Assembly (NCBI GenBank): GCA_001513145.1
Contig: LFSP01000008.1
Coordinates: 6,510-63,301, forward strand
Direction of reading: 5' to 3'
Origin: Clostridia bacterium DTU025
GTDB lineage: Bacteria > Bacillota > DTU025
Length of the DNA stretch: 56,792 nt
This document shows positions 44,160 to 53,294 of the stretch, in pieces (positions within the stretch are counted from its first letter, which is position 1; the number at the start of each line of letters is the position of its first letter). The notes beneath the pieces were generated by a model, which worked only from the letters and a program-made list of their open reading frames with translations, had not been told where the DNA came from and made no database searches. The position numbers and the translations under genes were made by a program.

Positions 44160-44872
44160 AGGGCGTTATGGCGGCGTGTGCCAGCGATACAGGCCTTGTG
44201 CGGAAGCGCAACGAGGACTCATACTTCGTGGGCGGTTCGTGCATCGCCGTGGCCGACGGAATGGGCGGCCACAACGCAGGCGAGGTGGCGTCCAGCATCG
44301 CCATTGAGACCGTAGAGTCCAACACGGCGCTCCTGGAAACAGGCGAGATGGAGCCTGCCGAGTGCGTTCGGGAGGCGAATCTCCGTGTGCTCGAGGCTGC
44401 GTCCTCCGACAGCGCCCTCTCGGGCATGGGCACCACCCTCACCCTGGCGGTGTGGGACGATGCTGACATCAAGGTGGCACACGTTGGCGACTCCCGGGCC
44501 TACCTGGTAAGTGGGGGCACCATCCAGAGGCTCACCGACGACCACTCCGTCGTGGGCGAGATGGTTCGTTCCGGCGCCCTCACGCCTGACGAGGCCCACT
44601 CACACCCCGGCAGACACGCCATCACACGGGCCCTAGGCTTCGTCGAGGACCTCGAGGTGGACCAGGGCACCTGGGGTTTCGGCCCCGGCGATGTGGTGCT
44701 CCTGTGTACCGACGGGCTCCATGACGTGGTGTCAGACCAGGAGATCCTCGAGGCGGTGATGGCGAAGTCCGGCGACGGCCCGGAGGCCATCTGCGAGTTC
44801 CTCGTGGCGGTGGCCAAAGAGCGCGGTGGCCCCGATAACATCACGGTTGCGGCCGCCATGAGGCCATCATGA
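44156..44872 (+). CDS. prpC: PP2C-family Ser/Thr phosphatase (PrpC/Stp)
   Basis: A metal-dependent phosphatase of 238 aa that removes phosphates put on by PrkC. Motifs: RKRNEDSYFV, VADGMGGHNAGEVAS, GMGTTLTLA, VGDSRAYLV, LCTDGLHDVV and GGPDNITVA. All metal-binding aspartates are present. The GTG start is coupled to the small ORF and its stop overlaps the next ATG (ATGA). Confidence 0.94.
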   Translation: MKGVMAACASDTGLVRKRNEDSYFVGGSCIAVADGMGGHNAGEVASSIAIETVESNTALLETGEMEPAECVREANLRVLEAASSDSALSGMGTTLTLAVWDDADIKVAHVGDSRAYLVSGGTIQRLTDDHSVVGEMVRSGALTPDEAHSHPGRHAITRALGFVEDLEVDQGTWGFGPGDVVLLCTDGLHDVVSDQEILEAVMAKSGDGPEAICEFLVAVAKERGGPDNITVAAAMRPS

Positions 44873-46170
44873 AGGTTCAAGCCAGGGAAGACGAGCGATC
44901 GCTGCTTGGCATCGTCATCCTGCTGGCGATCTCCTCTGGGATCGGGCTGTCCATCGGGCGCATAGGCAAGGTCGTGGGGGCGGACGCCGCATACACCTCC
45001 GGGGTTGCCCTGGCCTTCGTCCTGGTTCACCTGGCGTTCGTGTTCACGGGGTTTTCGGGTGACCAGACACTCCTGCCGATATGCGCGGCCATCACGGTGA
45101 TGGGATACTCATCACTGCTCCGGCTCCGGCCTGACCTGGCCCTAAGGCAGCTGGGCTTCGTATGGCTAGGGTGTGCCGTGCTATTTGCCCTAGCGACGCT
45201 CACATCTCGACGGAGGCTGGTGGGCAAGGGCCTGTACATCCTCGCCGCCTCCATCGTGACGCTCGTTGCGACGCTGGCCGCCGGCGCTGAGCGGGGAGGG
45301 GCGCGGTCGTGGCTGCTCCTGGGGCCGCTTGGCTTTCAGGCTTCCGAGTTCGCAAAGATCGGGTGCGTTCTGGCGGGCGCGGCAGTGCTCGGGGCGGGAA
45401 TGAGGGTCGATACCCCCGCTGACCAGCGCCAGTCTGTGATCGCGTTCGCGCGCAACCGCAGCGGAGGAGCCCTTCTTGCAGCCTGGGCGGCGGCGGTCCT
45501 CCTCACCGTGGCCCAGCGCGACCTGGGCAGCGCGATGGTGATGTTCATCGCCTGCGTGGCCACGCTCTACGTGGCCACAGGCGACAGGGCCGCAGTCGTG
45601 GGGAGCGCCCTTGCCGCAGGCCTGGGGGTCTGGGTGGCCTCGCGCTACTGGGACCACGTGTCCTTCAGGTTCGCCATCTGGTTGAACCCGTGGTCCGACC
45701 CGGCCGGTGCCGGCTACCAGACCATCCAGGCGCTCTACGCGTTCTCCGCCGGAGGGGTGCTGGGCAAGGGCTATGGGGTCGGGTCTCCCTGGGTGGTGCC
45801 TGCCGCAGCCACCGACATGTTGTTCGCCGCCATCGCGGAGGAGACCGGGCTTGCCGGCGCCCTCGGGATCATCGCGGCTTTCCTCCTCCTTGTGGGCAGG
45901 GGATATGCCGTTGCCATGCGGGCACGGTGGAGCGCCGGGCTGGTGGCGGCCGTGGCCTCAGCCAGCATGCTGGCGGTGCAGTTTTTCGTGATCGTGGCGG
46001 GCAATACCGGCGTGCTGCCGCTCACCGGCGTGACGCTGCCGTTTGCCAGCTACGGAGGGAGCTCCATGAGCGCAAGCATGGCTCTCCTGGGAATACTTAT
46101 GGGATGCGCGGCTGCGCCCTGCCCCGAGCCTCTTGGGCTTCTAGGGCTTCCAGAGGAGGCCGCCGCATGA
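44869..46170 (+). CDS. SEDS glycosyltransferase (FtsW/RodA family)
   Basis: A polytopic membrane protein of 433 aa that polymerises lipid II into glycan strands. GSAMVMFIACVATLYVA, GYQTIQALYAFSAGGVLGKGYG and LPLTGVTLPFASYGGSSM are SEDS hallmarks. Whether it acts in division or elongation is not clear from sequence. It overlaps prpC and pbpA by 4 nt on each side, so it forms a pair with the class B PBP. Confidence 0.92.
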   Translation: MKVQAREDERSLLGIVILLAISSGIGLSIGRIGKVVGADAAYTSGVALAFVLVHLAFVFTGFSGDQTLLPICAAITVMGYSSLLRLRPDLALRQLGFVWLGCAVLFALATLTSRRRLVGKGLYILAASIVTLVATLAAGAERGGARSWLLLGPLGFQASEFAKIGCVLAGAAVLGAGMRVDTPADQRQSVIAFARNRSGGALLAAWAAAVLLTVAQRDLGSAMVMFIACVATLYVATGDRAAVVGSALAAGLGVWVASRYWDHVSFRFAIWLNPWSDPAGAGYQTIQALYAFSAGGVLGKGYGVGSPWVVPAAATDMLFAAIAEETGLAGALGIIAAFLLLVGRGYAVAMRARWSAGLVAAVASASMLAVQFFVIVAGNTGVLPLTGVTLPFASYGGSSMSASMALLGILMGCAAAPCPEPLGLLGLPEEAAA

Positions 46171-47558
46171 GGCGGAGGATCGGACGACTTGTGGCGGCGT
46201 GGATCGCAGGATGTGCGCTGCTCGCCCTGGCCACCACCTATCACATGATGATCGGCGGCGACAGGCTAGCCTCCGACCAAGCCAATCCCAGGGTTGCGCA
46301 GCTCAGAGGGGCCGTGCACAGAGGCTCCATCCTCACCAGCGACGGGCATCCCGTGGCCTCATCCCCGCTTGCCGGCGGAGCGCGACTGTGGCACGGGCCG
46401 GATTCCCTGGCCCCGGTGGTGGGCTACGTCATACCGGCCCTGGGGGTTTCGGGCCTAGAGTCCGCCTGCGACGGCTGGCTCAGCGGCCTGCGGTACGGCT
46501 TTCAGCGCACAGGGATCCTCAGCACGCTGACGGGAACTCCCGCCAGGGGCTACGACGTGGTGCTCACCGTCCACAGCCGGGTGCAGCAGGCGTGCGAGCG
46601 GGCCCTCGCAGGGCGACGCGGCGCCGCCGTGGTGCTTGACGCCGCCACCGGTGACATCCTGGCGGTGGCGTCCAGCCCGTGGGCGACCCCGGCCCAGATA
46701 GAGGCCGCCACCGACGCCGTGATGGCCAGGGAGGACTCGCCGCTTCTGTCCCGTGCGCTCAGCGGCGTGTATGTCCCGGGCTCCTGCATCAAGCCGGCCA
46801 TCGCCGCGGCGGCCATCGACGAGGGGCTGCTTGACCCTGCGGCCGACTGGCTATGCCAGGGATGGATCAGGGCCGGAGGCACCGGCGTTACCGACGTGCC
46901 CGGCGGTCACGGCACGCTCTCGCTTGAGGGAGCGCTGGCGCTGTCGTGCAACACATTCTTCGTTGAGCTGGCGCTTTCGGCTGGCGCGCGCCTCAGGGCC
47001 CGCTTGGAGCGGATGGGTCTCGACTCCGGCATCGACCTGCAGCTTCCCACCGCCCGCGCCAGGCTGGGCGATGGCTGGCACACACCTGAGGGGCAGGCGC
47101 AAGCCGCCATAGGCCAGGGCGACATGCTGGTCACGCCGCTTCACATGGCGGCGCTCTATGCGGCCTTCGCCAACGGCGGAGTATTGGTGCGACCCAACCT
47201 CATCAGAAAGGTCACCGATGCGCACGGCCGCACCGTCAGGCAGTGGCGCCCAGATGCCGGCCACCGCGTCATTGGGCGCGATGCCGTCAGTGCCGTGGAG
47301 GTGGGGCTGTTGTCAGCCGTGGAATGGGGCACGGCGTCACTCGCGGCGAACCCAGGCCGCCAGGTGTTCGGCAAGACGGGCACAGCCGAGAACCCAGCCG
47401 GCGCGCCGCACGCCTGGTTCTGCGGCTACGTTCGCACCGCAGCCGGCACCGCCGCGCTGAGCATAGTCATAGAGAACGGCGGGTCAGGGGGAGCCGTGGC
47501 GGCGCCCCTGGCCAGAGATATAATCCAGTCCCTGCTTGCGTTCTACGAGGGGAGGTGA
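46167..47558 (+). CDS. Class B penicillin-binding protein (PbpA-like)
   Basis: A 463-aa transpeptidase with an N-terminal anchor (about 5-27), a short dimerisation region and the transpeptidase domain. Active-site motifs: S206-C-I-K209 (PGSCIKP), S260-C-N262 and KTG (GKTGTAE). It is short for a class B PBP; the layout is like actinobacterial PbpA or Bacillus SpoVD-type partners of SEDS enzymes. The ATG overlaps the ftsW/rodA stop (ATGA). It is followed 4 bp later by prkC. Confidence 0.92.
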   Translation: MRRRIGRLVAAWIAGCALLALATTYHMMIGGDRLASDQANPRVAQLRGAVHRGSILTSDGHPVASSPLAGGARLWHGPDSLAPVVGYVIPALGVSGLESACDGWLSGLRYGFQRTGILSTLTGTPARGYDVVLTVHSRVQQACERALAGRRGAAVVLDAATGDILAVASSPWATPAQIEAATDAVMAREDSPLLSRALSGVYVPGSCIKPAIAAAAIDEGLLDPAADWLCQGWIRAGGTGVTDVPGGHGTLSLEGALALSCNTFFVELALSAGARLRARLERMGLDSGIDLQLPTARARLGDGWHTPEGQAQAAIGQGDMLVTPLHMAALYAAFANGGVLVRPNLIRKVTDAHGRTVRQWRPDAGHRVIGRDAVSAVEVGLLSAVEWGTASLAANPGRQVFGKTGTAENPAGAPHAWFCGYVRTAAGTAALSIVIENGGSGGAVAAPLARDIIQSLLAFYEGR

Positions 47559-47562
47559 GGGC

Positions 47563-49536
47563 GTGGCTGAAAACCTATTGGGCGGAAGATACCAGCTGCT
47601 CGACGTCATCGGCGAGGGCGGCATGGCCACGGTCCGGAAGGCCCGCGACACTGCGCTGGGCAGGGTCGTGGCGGTGAAGGTGCTCAGGCCGCAGTACGCG
47701 TCTGACGCCGAGTTCCGTGAGAGGTTCCGGCGCGAGGCTCAAAGCGCAGCCGCTCTGTCTCACCCGAACATAGTGAACGTGTACGACGTTGGCCAACACG
47801 ATGGAGCCAACTACATCGTGATGGAGCTCGTAGACGGAAGGCCCCTTTCCGAGATCATCGCCACAGAGGGCCGCATCAGTGTCGATCGGGCCATCGACTA
47901 CGGCCTGGGCATCCTTGACGCTCTGGAGCACGCCCACGCCAACGGCGTGATCCATAGAGATATCAAGCCCCACAACATACTGATAACCCGCGACGGCCGG
48001 GTAAAGGTGGCCGACTTCGGCATTGCCCGGGCCGCATCGGCAAGCGCCCTCACCGAAACCGGCAAGGTGATGGGCACCGTGAACTACACATCGCCCGAGC
48101 AGGCCAGAGGAGATGCCGCCACCGCCCAGTCTGACCTCTACTCCACCGGCCTGGTGCTGTACGAGATGCTGTGCGGCAGGCCCCCGTTCCAGGGCGACAC
48201 CCCCGTGTCGGTAGCCCTCAAGCACGTTCAGGAGGAGCCCACGCCGCTTTCTGACATCTGCCCGTCGGTTCCCCGCAATGTGGAGCGGGTCATCATGAAA
48301 GCCCTAATGAAGAAGCCTGACGACAGGTGGCGCACCGCCAGGGCGTTCAGGAACGCTCTGGCCGCGGCCAAGGGCGCCATCCCGCCAGGCGGAGTCCCGC
48401 ACACGGCGCCTCCGGCCCCTCATGTCACGGGCGGAACGCCGAGGCCCTCGCCTCCGCCGTCCAGCGACCTCAACAGCACCAGGCCTTTCGAAGCAGGAGG
48501 GGAGCGCGACGTGCCAAGAACCGAACCACCAGATACCGGTCACAAGCCCAAGCCCAAGACCAAGCCCACGTCCGGGCCGAGAAGGAGGGCTTCAGTGTGG
48601 GCCGTCGTCGCCGTGCTGCTCGTGGCCCTGGCGGGCCTGGGTTTCGGTCTGTGGTCGGCGTTCCAGTCTTGGGTTCAGGTGGAGGAGGTAATGGTCCCTG
48701 ACATGGTGGGGCTCACGGTGCCCGAAGCCGAGGCGGCCGCAAGGTCGCGCTCGCTGCAGCTTGACACCTCCGCCAGGCGCTACGACAACACCGTGGAGTA
48801 CAACCGAATCATCAGCCAGGAACCCCCGGGCGGGTCGCGGCGGAAAGTCAACTCCGTGGTGCGCGTGGTGGTGAGCCTGGGCCCCGAGATGGCCGCAGTG
48901 CCCGACCTCTACAACCAGACCGCCAGGGAAGCCCAGCTGGCGCTGGAGAGCTTCGGCTTCGCCCTTGGCGAGCAGACCACTGACTATCACGAAGCCGTCA
49001 CCGAAGGCAGGATCATAGCGCAGGACCCTGATGCCGGCGCCTATGTGGCGAAAGGCACGCCTGTCAGCGTCGTGCTCTCAGCGGGCCCTCCGCCGGCTCC
49101 GCCCGAGGTGCCGCTGGTGATCGGCCTCAGCGAGGACCGCGCGCGACAAGCGATCCTCGATGCCGGCCTGACCGTGGGCAACATCACCACCAGGGCCAGC
49201 ATGATCTACGCCCCCGGGACGGTGGTGGACCAGAACCCCAGGCCCTACATCACCGTGGAGCCCGGCACCGCCGTCGACCTGGTGCTGGCCGAACATGCCG
49301 GAGGCGACATCTCCACCGCCACGCCCAGGCGTTTCGCCGTGACCTACCGCGTGGAGTACGGCCCTGACGTGCAGGAGATCGTCATCAAGGTCATCGACAC
49401 CTTCGGCGAGCGCATCGCTTACGGGCCAGCGTCGCACCGCACCGGCGACCTGATATCGCAGATCGTCGAGGTTTACGGTTCCGGCAAGATCGAGGTATGG
49501 GTAGACGGCAACCTGATAAGGGTTGACGATGTGTGA
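47563..49536 (+). CDS. prkC: PASTA-domain Ser/Thr protein kinase
   Basis: A 657-aa receptor kinase. Kinase domain (about 9-270): GEGGMATV, K39, HRD 131-133, DFG 151-153, and GTVNYTSPEQ. A proline-rich linker follows, one transmembrane helix (about 347-367), then three PASTA domains (about 378-575) and a C-terminal beta tail. PASTA domains sense muropeptides or lipid II. The start is GTG after GGGGAGGTG. It belongs to one unit with its phosphatase and a SEDS/PBP pair; its stop overlaps rsgA. Confidence 0.95.
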   Translation: MAENLLGGRYQLLDVIGEGGMATVRKARDTALGRVVAVKVLRPQYASDAEFRERFRREAQSAAALSHPNIVNVYDVGQHDGANYIVMELVDGRPLSEIIATEGRISVDRAIDYGLGILDALEHAHANGVIHRDIKPHNILITRDGRVKVADFGIARAASASALTETGKVMGTVNYTSPEQARGDAATAQSDLYSTGLVLYEMLCGRPPFQGDTPVSVALKHVQEEPTPLSDICPSVPRNVERVIMKALMKKPDDRWRTARAFRNALAAAKGAIPPGGVPHTAPPAPHVTGGTPRPSPPPSSDLNSTRPFEAGGERDVPRTEPPDTGHKPKPKTKPTSGPRRRASVWAVVAVLLVALAGLGFGLWSAFQSWVQVEEVMVPDMVGLTVPEAEAAARSRSLQLDTSARRYDNTVEYNRIISQEPPGGSRRKVNSVVRVVVSLGPEMAAVPDLYNQTAREAQLALESFGFALGEQTTDYHEAVTEGRIIAQDPDAGAYVAKGTPVSVVLSAGPPPAPPEVPLVIGLSEDRARQAILDAGLTVGNITTRASMIYAPGTVVDQNPRPYITVEPGTAVDLVLAEHAGGDISTATPRRFAVTYRVEYGPDVQEIVIKVIDTFGERIAYGPASHRTGDLISQIVEVYGSGKIEVWVDGNLIRVDDV

Positions 49537-50438
49537 TCATGGGCGCTCGGATCAAAGCTAAGGTTGTCAGGATCGCAGGGGGGCTCTGCTGGGCAGACCC
49601 AGGAGACGGCCGCGAGCCCATCCAGTGCCTGGCCAGGGGAAAGGTTAAGAAGCGGGCCGAAGGCGTCATGGTGGGTGACGAGGTGATGGTGTCGCTTGCC
49701 GGCGACGACGCCACCGGCGTGCTGGAGGAGGTCCTGCCCAGGCGGAACCAGCTGGCCAGGCCGGCCGTGGCCAACTGCGACCAGGCCGTCGTCGTGTGCT
49801 CGGTTAGCCAGCCTTCGCCCAACGTCAGCCTCGTCGAGCGCATCCTGGTGCAGGCGCTGTACCAGGGGCTTCAGGCGTGCGTCGTCTTCACCAAGGCCGA
49901 CCTGGCCCCTGAGAGCGACTACGCCCACCTGGTGGAGACTTACCGCGGCGCAGGGTTTACCACACTGGTGACATCCGCCCGAACCGGTCGGGGGGTGCCA
50001 GAGGTGCGAAAGGTGCTTCAGGGAGTCACCAGCGTGTTTGCGGGCCCGAGCGGTGCCGGCAAGTCAGCCCTCCTCAACGCCGTGCACCCCGGATACGGCC
50101 TGGTGGAGGGGGACGTGAGCCGAAAGATCGGCCGCGGGCGGCACACCACCAGGGAAGTGCGGCTCCTGCCGCTGGACGGCTCCGGCTACGTGGCCGACAC
50201 CCCGGGCTTCTCCGTGCTTGACATCTCCACTATGGAGCTTCCTGAGCTGGCCCAGGTCTACCCCGACATCCGTCGCCACGCCGAGGGCTGCCGCTTCACC
50301 GGCTGCCTGCATCAAGCGGAGCCTGACTGCGCCGTGAAGAAGGCGGTGGAGGAGGGCCTCATCAACCCGGTCAGGTACGAGCACTACACGGTCCTCTTGG
50401 ACGAGCTCAGGCAGATGCATCGCGACAGGTACAGGTGA
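49533..50438 (+). CDS. rsgA: Ribosome small subunit GTPase RsgA
   Basis: A circularly permuted GTPase assisting 30S maturation, 301 aa. An OB fold (about 1-70) precedes the GTPase with the order FTKADL (G4), GPSGAGKSALLN (G1) and DTPGFS (G3). The C-terminal zinc motif includes CRFTGCLHQAEPDC. GTG 49533 (GTGA overlap with prkC) follows AAGGG; an ATG two codons later is possible. Context rlmN-prpC-prkC-rsgA-rpe matches Bacillus. Confidence 0.95.
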   Translation: MIMGARIKAKVVRIAGGLCWADPGDGREPIQCLARGKVKKRAEGVMVGDEVMVSLAGDDATGVLEEVLPRRNQLARPAVANCDQAVVVCSVSQPSPNVSLVERILVQALYQGLQACVVFTKADLAPESDYAHLVETYRGAGFTTLVTSARTGRGVPEVRKVLQGVTSVFAGPSGAGKSALLNAVHPGYGLVEGDVSRKIGRGRHTTREVRLLPLDGSGYVADTPGFSVLDISTMELPELAQVYPDIRRHAEGCRFTGCLHQAEPDCAVKKAVEEGLINPVRYEHYTVLLDELRQMHRDRYR

Positions 50439-50469
50439 GCCGTGCAGGTCGCCGCCGGAAAGGAGTGAC

Positions 50470-51138
50470 GTGGCAATGAAGATCGCGCCGTCGATACTGT
50501 CGGCTGATTTCGCCGACCTTGCGGACAGCGCCGCCAGGGCGGAGGGCGCCGACATGCTGCACATCGACGTGATGGACGGCGTGTTCGTGCCCAATATTAC
50601 CATAGGCCCCGGCGTCGTGGCGGCGCTGAGGAAGCGTTTCTCGCTGCCCTTCGACGTGCACCTGATGATAGTGAACCCCGAGCGTCACATATCCGCATTT
50701 GCCGAGGCTGGGGCTGACATCATCACCGTTCAGGTGGAGAGCACCCCTCACGTGCACAGGGCGGTCCAGATGGTGAAGCAGGCCGGCCTAAAGGCCGGTG
50801 TGTGCATAAACCCAGCCACCCCTGCGTGCATGGTGTCTGAACTGCTTGACATCGCAGACATGATCCTTATCATGACCGTGAACCCCGGCTTCGGCGGGCA
50901 GACGATGATCCCCTCCGCTCTTCGCAAGGTGGAGGAGGTGAGCCGGATGGTTCAGGCCTCCGGCCGCCAGATCGACATCGAGGTGGACGGCGGCATAAAC
51001 GAGGCCACCATCGTCGACGCCGCCAGGGCAGGGGCCAACGTGTTCGTGGCCGGAAGCCACGTGTACGGGTCAAGCGACCCGGCCGCCGCGGTGAGGAGGC
51101 TGAGGGAGGCGGCACTGTCTGCCATCGCGTCCAGGTAG
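50470..51138 (+). CDS. rpe: Ribulose-phosphate 3-epimerase
   Basis: Interconverts ribulose 5-phosphate and xylulose 5-phosphate. The 222-aa TIM barrel has IAPSILSADF, HIDVMDGVFVPN, FDVHLMI, MTVNPGFGGQ and EVDGGI. AAAGGAG could serve either GTG 50470 or ATG 50476. It is the last gene of the prkC operon; a promoter follows it. Confidence 0.96.
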   Translation: MAMKIAPSILSADFADLADSAARAEGADMLHIDVMDGVFVPNITIGPGVVAALRKRFSLPFDVHLMIVNPERHISAFAEAGADIITVQVESTPHVHRAVQMVKQAGLKAGVCINPATPACMVSELLDIADMILIMTVNPGFGGQTMIPSALRKVEEVSRMVQASGRQIDIEVDGGINEATIVDAARAGANVFVAGSHVYGSSDPAAAVRRLREAALSAIASR

Positions 51139-51153
51139 TTTCACACGGTTCCC

Positions 51154-51195
51154 ATAGCCTGTATGCTATAATCATTCGTGCAGCTTACAGGCTAT
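51154..51195 (+). promoter_or_regulatory. Extended -10 promoter bracketed by a perfect inverted repeat
   Basis: TATGC-TATAAT (-10 at 51167-51172 with TG two bases before) has a perfect 10-bp inverted repeat around it: ATAGCCTGTA at 51154-51163 and TACAGGCTAT at 51186-51195. No good -35 is visible, suggesting an activator or a looped operator. It controls the membrane protein and FtsH-like genes. Confidence 0.65.
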
Positions 51196-51215
51196 TTGCG
51201 AGAGGGGGACTGGCC

Positions 51216-51800
51216 TTGAGGCTACCGAACAATATGAGCGTCAGAATGGCTGCGGTATCCGCAGCCATTGTAGTTCTGCTGCTTTCGGCCGGTTTCACCG
51301 GATACCGTAAGCTGGGCGTGATGGAGCCCATGAAGCGGGCACTGTCCGAGATGGAGGAGGTCCGGAAGTACGAGGTCCAGGGCGTCAAGGGAGGCACCCG
51401 CATCAGGGTCAGCCTCAGCGGCGTCGACGACCTCGCCGCCACAGTCGCCAGGCTGGCGGAGGCGGCTTCATCAGGCGTGGCCGCCATAGGGGGCAGACAG
51501 GTGTGGCTCAGCATAGAGGAGCCCCGGGATCCGCTGCTTGCCAACGCCATGCGCCAGATGGATTTCTTCGTGCAGGAAGCGCTGGCCACCGGCATGTTCA
51601 CGCATCTTCCCAGGGCGGCCTCGCAGATCAAGACGTTGAATGGGATCCAGCGCTGCGACGTTGGCATCGACGCAGACAACATCTATATATCCATGGCCAA
51701 CGACGGGGTCGAGCTTCACCGCGTGGTGCCCAGGTCCGGCGCCCCTGCCACTGACGCGCATCCCAACGCGCATTCCAGGGAGGGGGTGCGCATATGGTGA
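51216..51800 (+). CDS. Membrane-anchored protein of unknown function, partner of the FtsH-like gene
   Basis: A 194-aa protein with a single N-terminal hydrophobic segment (about 10-26, AAVSAAIVVLLLSAGFT), then a soluble region with no motif that I recognise. The region has a beta-alpha pattern (TRIRVSLSGVDDLAATVARLAEAA) and ends in a Pro/Ala/His-rich tail. The TTG start follows GAGGGGG. Its last codons overlap the FtsH-like gene by 7 nt, so the two products are likely made together and may interact. Confidence 0.7.
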   Translation: MRLPNNMSVRMAAVSAAIVVLLLSAGFTGYRKLGVMEPMKRALSEMEEVRKYEVQGVKGGTRIRVSLSGVDDLAATVARLAEAASSGVAAIGGRQVWLSIEEPRDPLLANAMRQMDFFVQEALATGMFTHLPRAASQIKTLNGIQRCDVGIDADNIYISMANDGVELHRVVPRSGAPATDAHPNAHSREGVRIW

Positions 51801-53281
51801 AGGCCATACTGATGGGAGCGTGGTCGGGCGCGGTGCTGTTTTCGCTGGCCGTGGGCGCCGACGTCGGGCCCCTTCTGGCTGTGGGTGGCCTGGCCGTGCT
51901 GGTGGAGCTGCTAACAGGGGGCAGGCTCCTCGACAGAAAATTCACAATACTGAGCGGAAACAGCGATTCCGGCCGCGCGAAGGCCCTGTCCTTTGCCGAC
52001 ATCGGCGGGCAGCAGGTGGCCGTCAGGGAGCTGGTTGAGGCCCTTGAGTTCATCAAGAACGAGCGCAGCGCCGTGAGGATGGGGATCCGCCCGCTCCGCG
52101 GGATACTCCTTGCCGGCCCGCCCGGCACCGGAAAGACGCTTCTTGCGCGCGCGGCGGCCAGCTACACCCAGGCGGTGTTCCTGTCGGCCTCCGGCTCCGA
52201 CTTCATCGAGATGTACGCCGGCGTGGGCGCCAAGCGCGTCCGAGACCTGTTCGCGTCGGCGCGGGCCGCCGCGGCCTCCCAGGGAAGCCGCACCGCGGTG
52301 ATCTTCATCGACGAGATAGACGTCCTGGGCGCCGTCAGGGGCCGTCACGCCAGCCACATGGAGTACGACCAGACCCTAAACCAGCTCCTTGTGGAGATGG
52401 ACGGCCTCAGCGCCGTCCGTGACGACGTGAGGGTGCTGGTGATCGCCGCCACCAATAGGGTGGACCTTCTCGACCCGGCACTTCTGAGGCCCGGCCGCTT
52501 CGACCGCATCGTGTCAGTGGACCTTCCGGACGCCCAGGGAAGGCTGGAGATACTACGCATCCACACGGCCCGAAAGCCTCTGGCGAACGACGTGGACCTT
52601 GCGAAAGTGGCCAGGGAGGCCTATGGGTTTTCCGGCGCGCACCTTGAGAGCCTGGCCAACGAGGCCGCCATATTGGCGCTGAGGGCCGGAAGAAACATCA
52701 TCACCTCCGAGGATTTCTCCGAGGCCATGGAGAAAGTGATAATGGGCGAGCGCATCCAGCGCAAGCCCGACGATGAGCAGCTGATGCGCGTGGCCGTGCA
52801 CGAGCTGGGCCACGCCGTGGTGTCGGAGGTACTAGAACCCGGGTCGGTGGCGTCAGTGACCGTCGCCGGCAGGGGAAAGGCCCTGGGATACGTCAGGCAC
52901 TCGCCCAGGTCGGACCTGAGCCTCGAGACCAGAGGCCAGATCGAGAGGCGTATCTGCGTGCTGGTGGCAGGCGTAGTCAGCGAGCGGTTGATCCTGGGCG
53001 AGGGCAGCACTGGAGCCTCACAGGACATCTCTCAGGCCCTCGACGCCGCCAGGCTCATCGTGAAGTGCGGGCTGTCGGATGCTGGTATCGTCAGCGAGGA
53101 CGACATGCCCAAGGAGAGATACCATGAGATCATCGCAGGCCTGGTGAAAGCAGGCCAGGAGCGGGCAGCGTCGATCATTTCGGCTCGCCGGGACCAGATC
53201 GTCCGGATGGCCGAGTTCCTGTGCAGGGAAGAGAGGATGGACGGCGAGAGCTTCAGGGCTGAGCTTTGCCAGGCTGCCTGA
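51794..53281 (+). CDS. Short FtsH-like AAA+ zinc metalloprotease
   Basis: A 495-aa protein with two closely spaced hydrophobic segments (about 5-40), an AAA+ module (Walker A GPPGTGKT at 108-115, Walker B IFIDEID, and arginine fingers in RPGRFDR) and a peptidase domain with H336-E-L-G-H340 plus the acidic ligand in GASQDISQA. It lacks the extracytoplasmic domain found between the membrane helices of FtsH (usually 600-650 aa). It is probably a specialised quality-control protease; the substrate is unknown. The ATG follows GGGAGGGGG. Confidence 0.88.
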   Translation: MVKAILMGAWSGAVLFSLAVGADVGPLLAVGGLAVLVELLTGGRLLDRKFTILSGNSDSGRAKALSFADIGGQQVAVRELVEALEFIKNERSAVRMGIRPLRGILLAGPPGTGKTLLARAAASYTQAVFLSASGSDFIEMYAGVGAKRVRDLFASARAAAASQGSRTAVIFIDEIDVLGAVRGRHASHMEYDQTLNQLLVEMDGLSAVRDDVRVLVIAATNRVDLLDPALLRPGRFDRIVSVDLPDAQGRLEILRIHTARKPLANDVDLAKVAREAYGFSGAHLESLANEAAILALRAGRNIITSEDFSEAMEKVIMGERIQRKPDDEQLMRVAVHELGHAVVSEVLEPGSVASVTVAGRGKALGYVRHSPRSDLSLETRGQIERRICVLVAGVVSERLILGEGSTGASQDISQALDAARLIVKCGLSDAGIVSEDDMPKERYHEIIAGLVKAGQERAASIISARRDQIVRMAEFLCREERMDGESFRAELCQAA

Positions 53282-53294
53282 AGAGGGACGCCTG

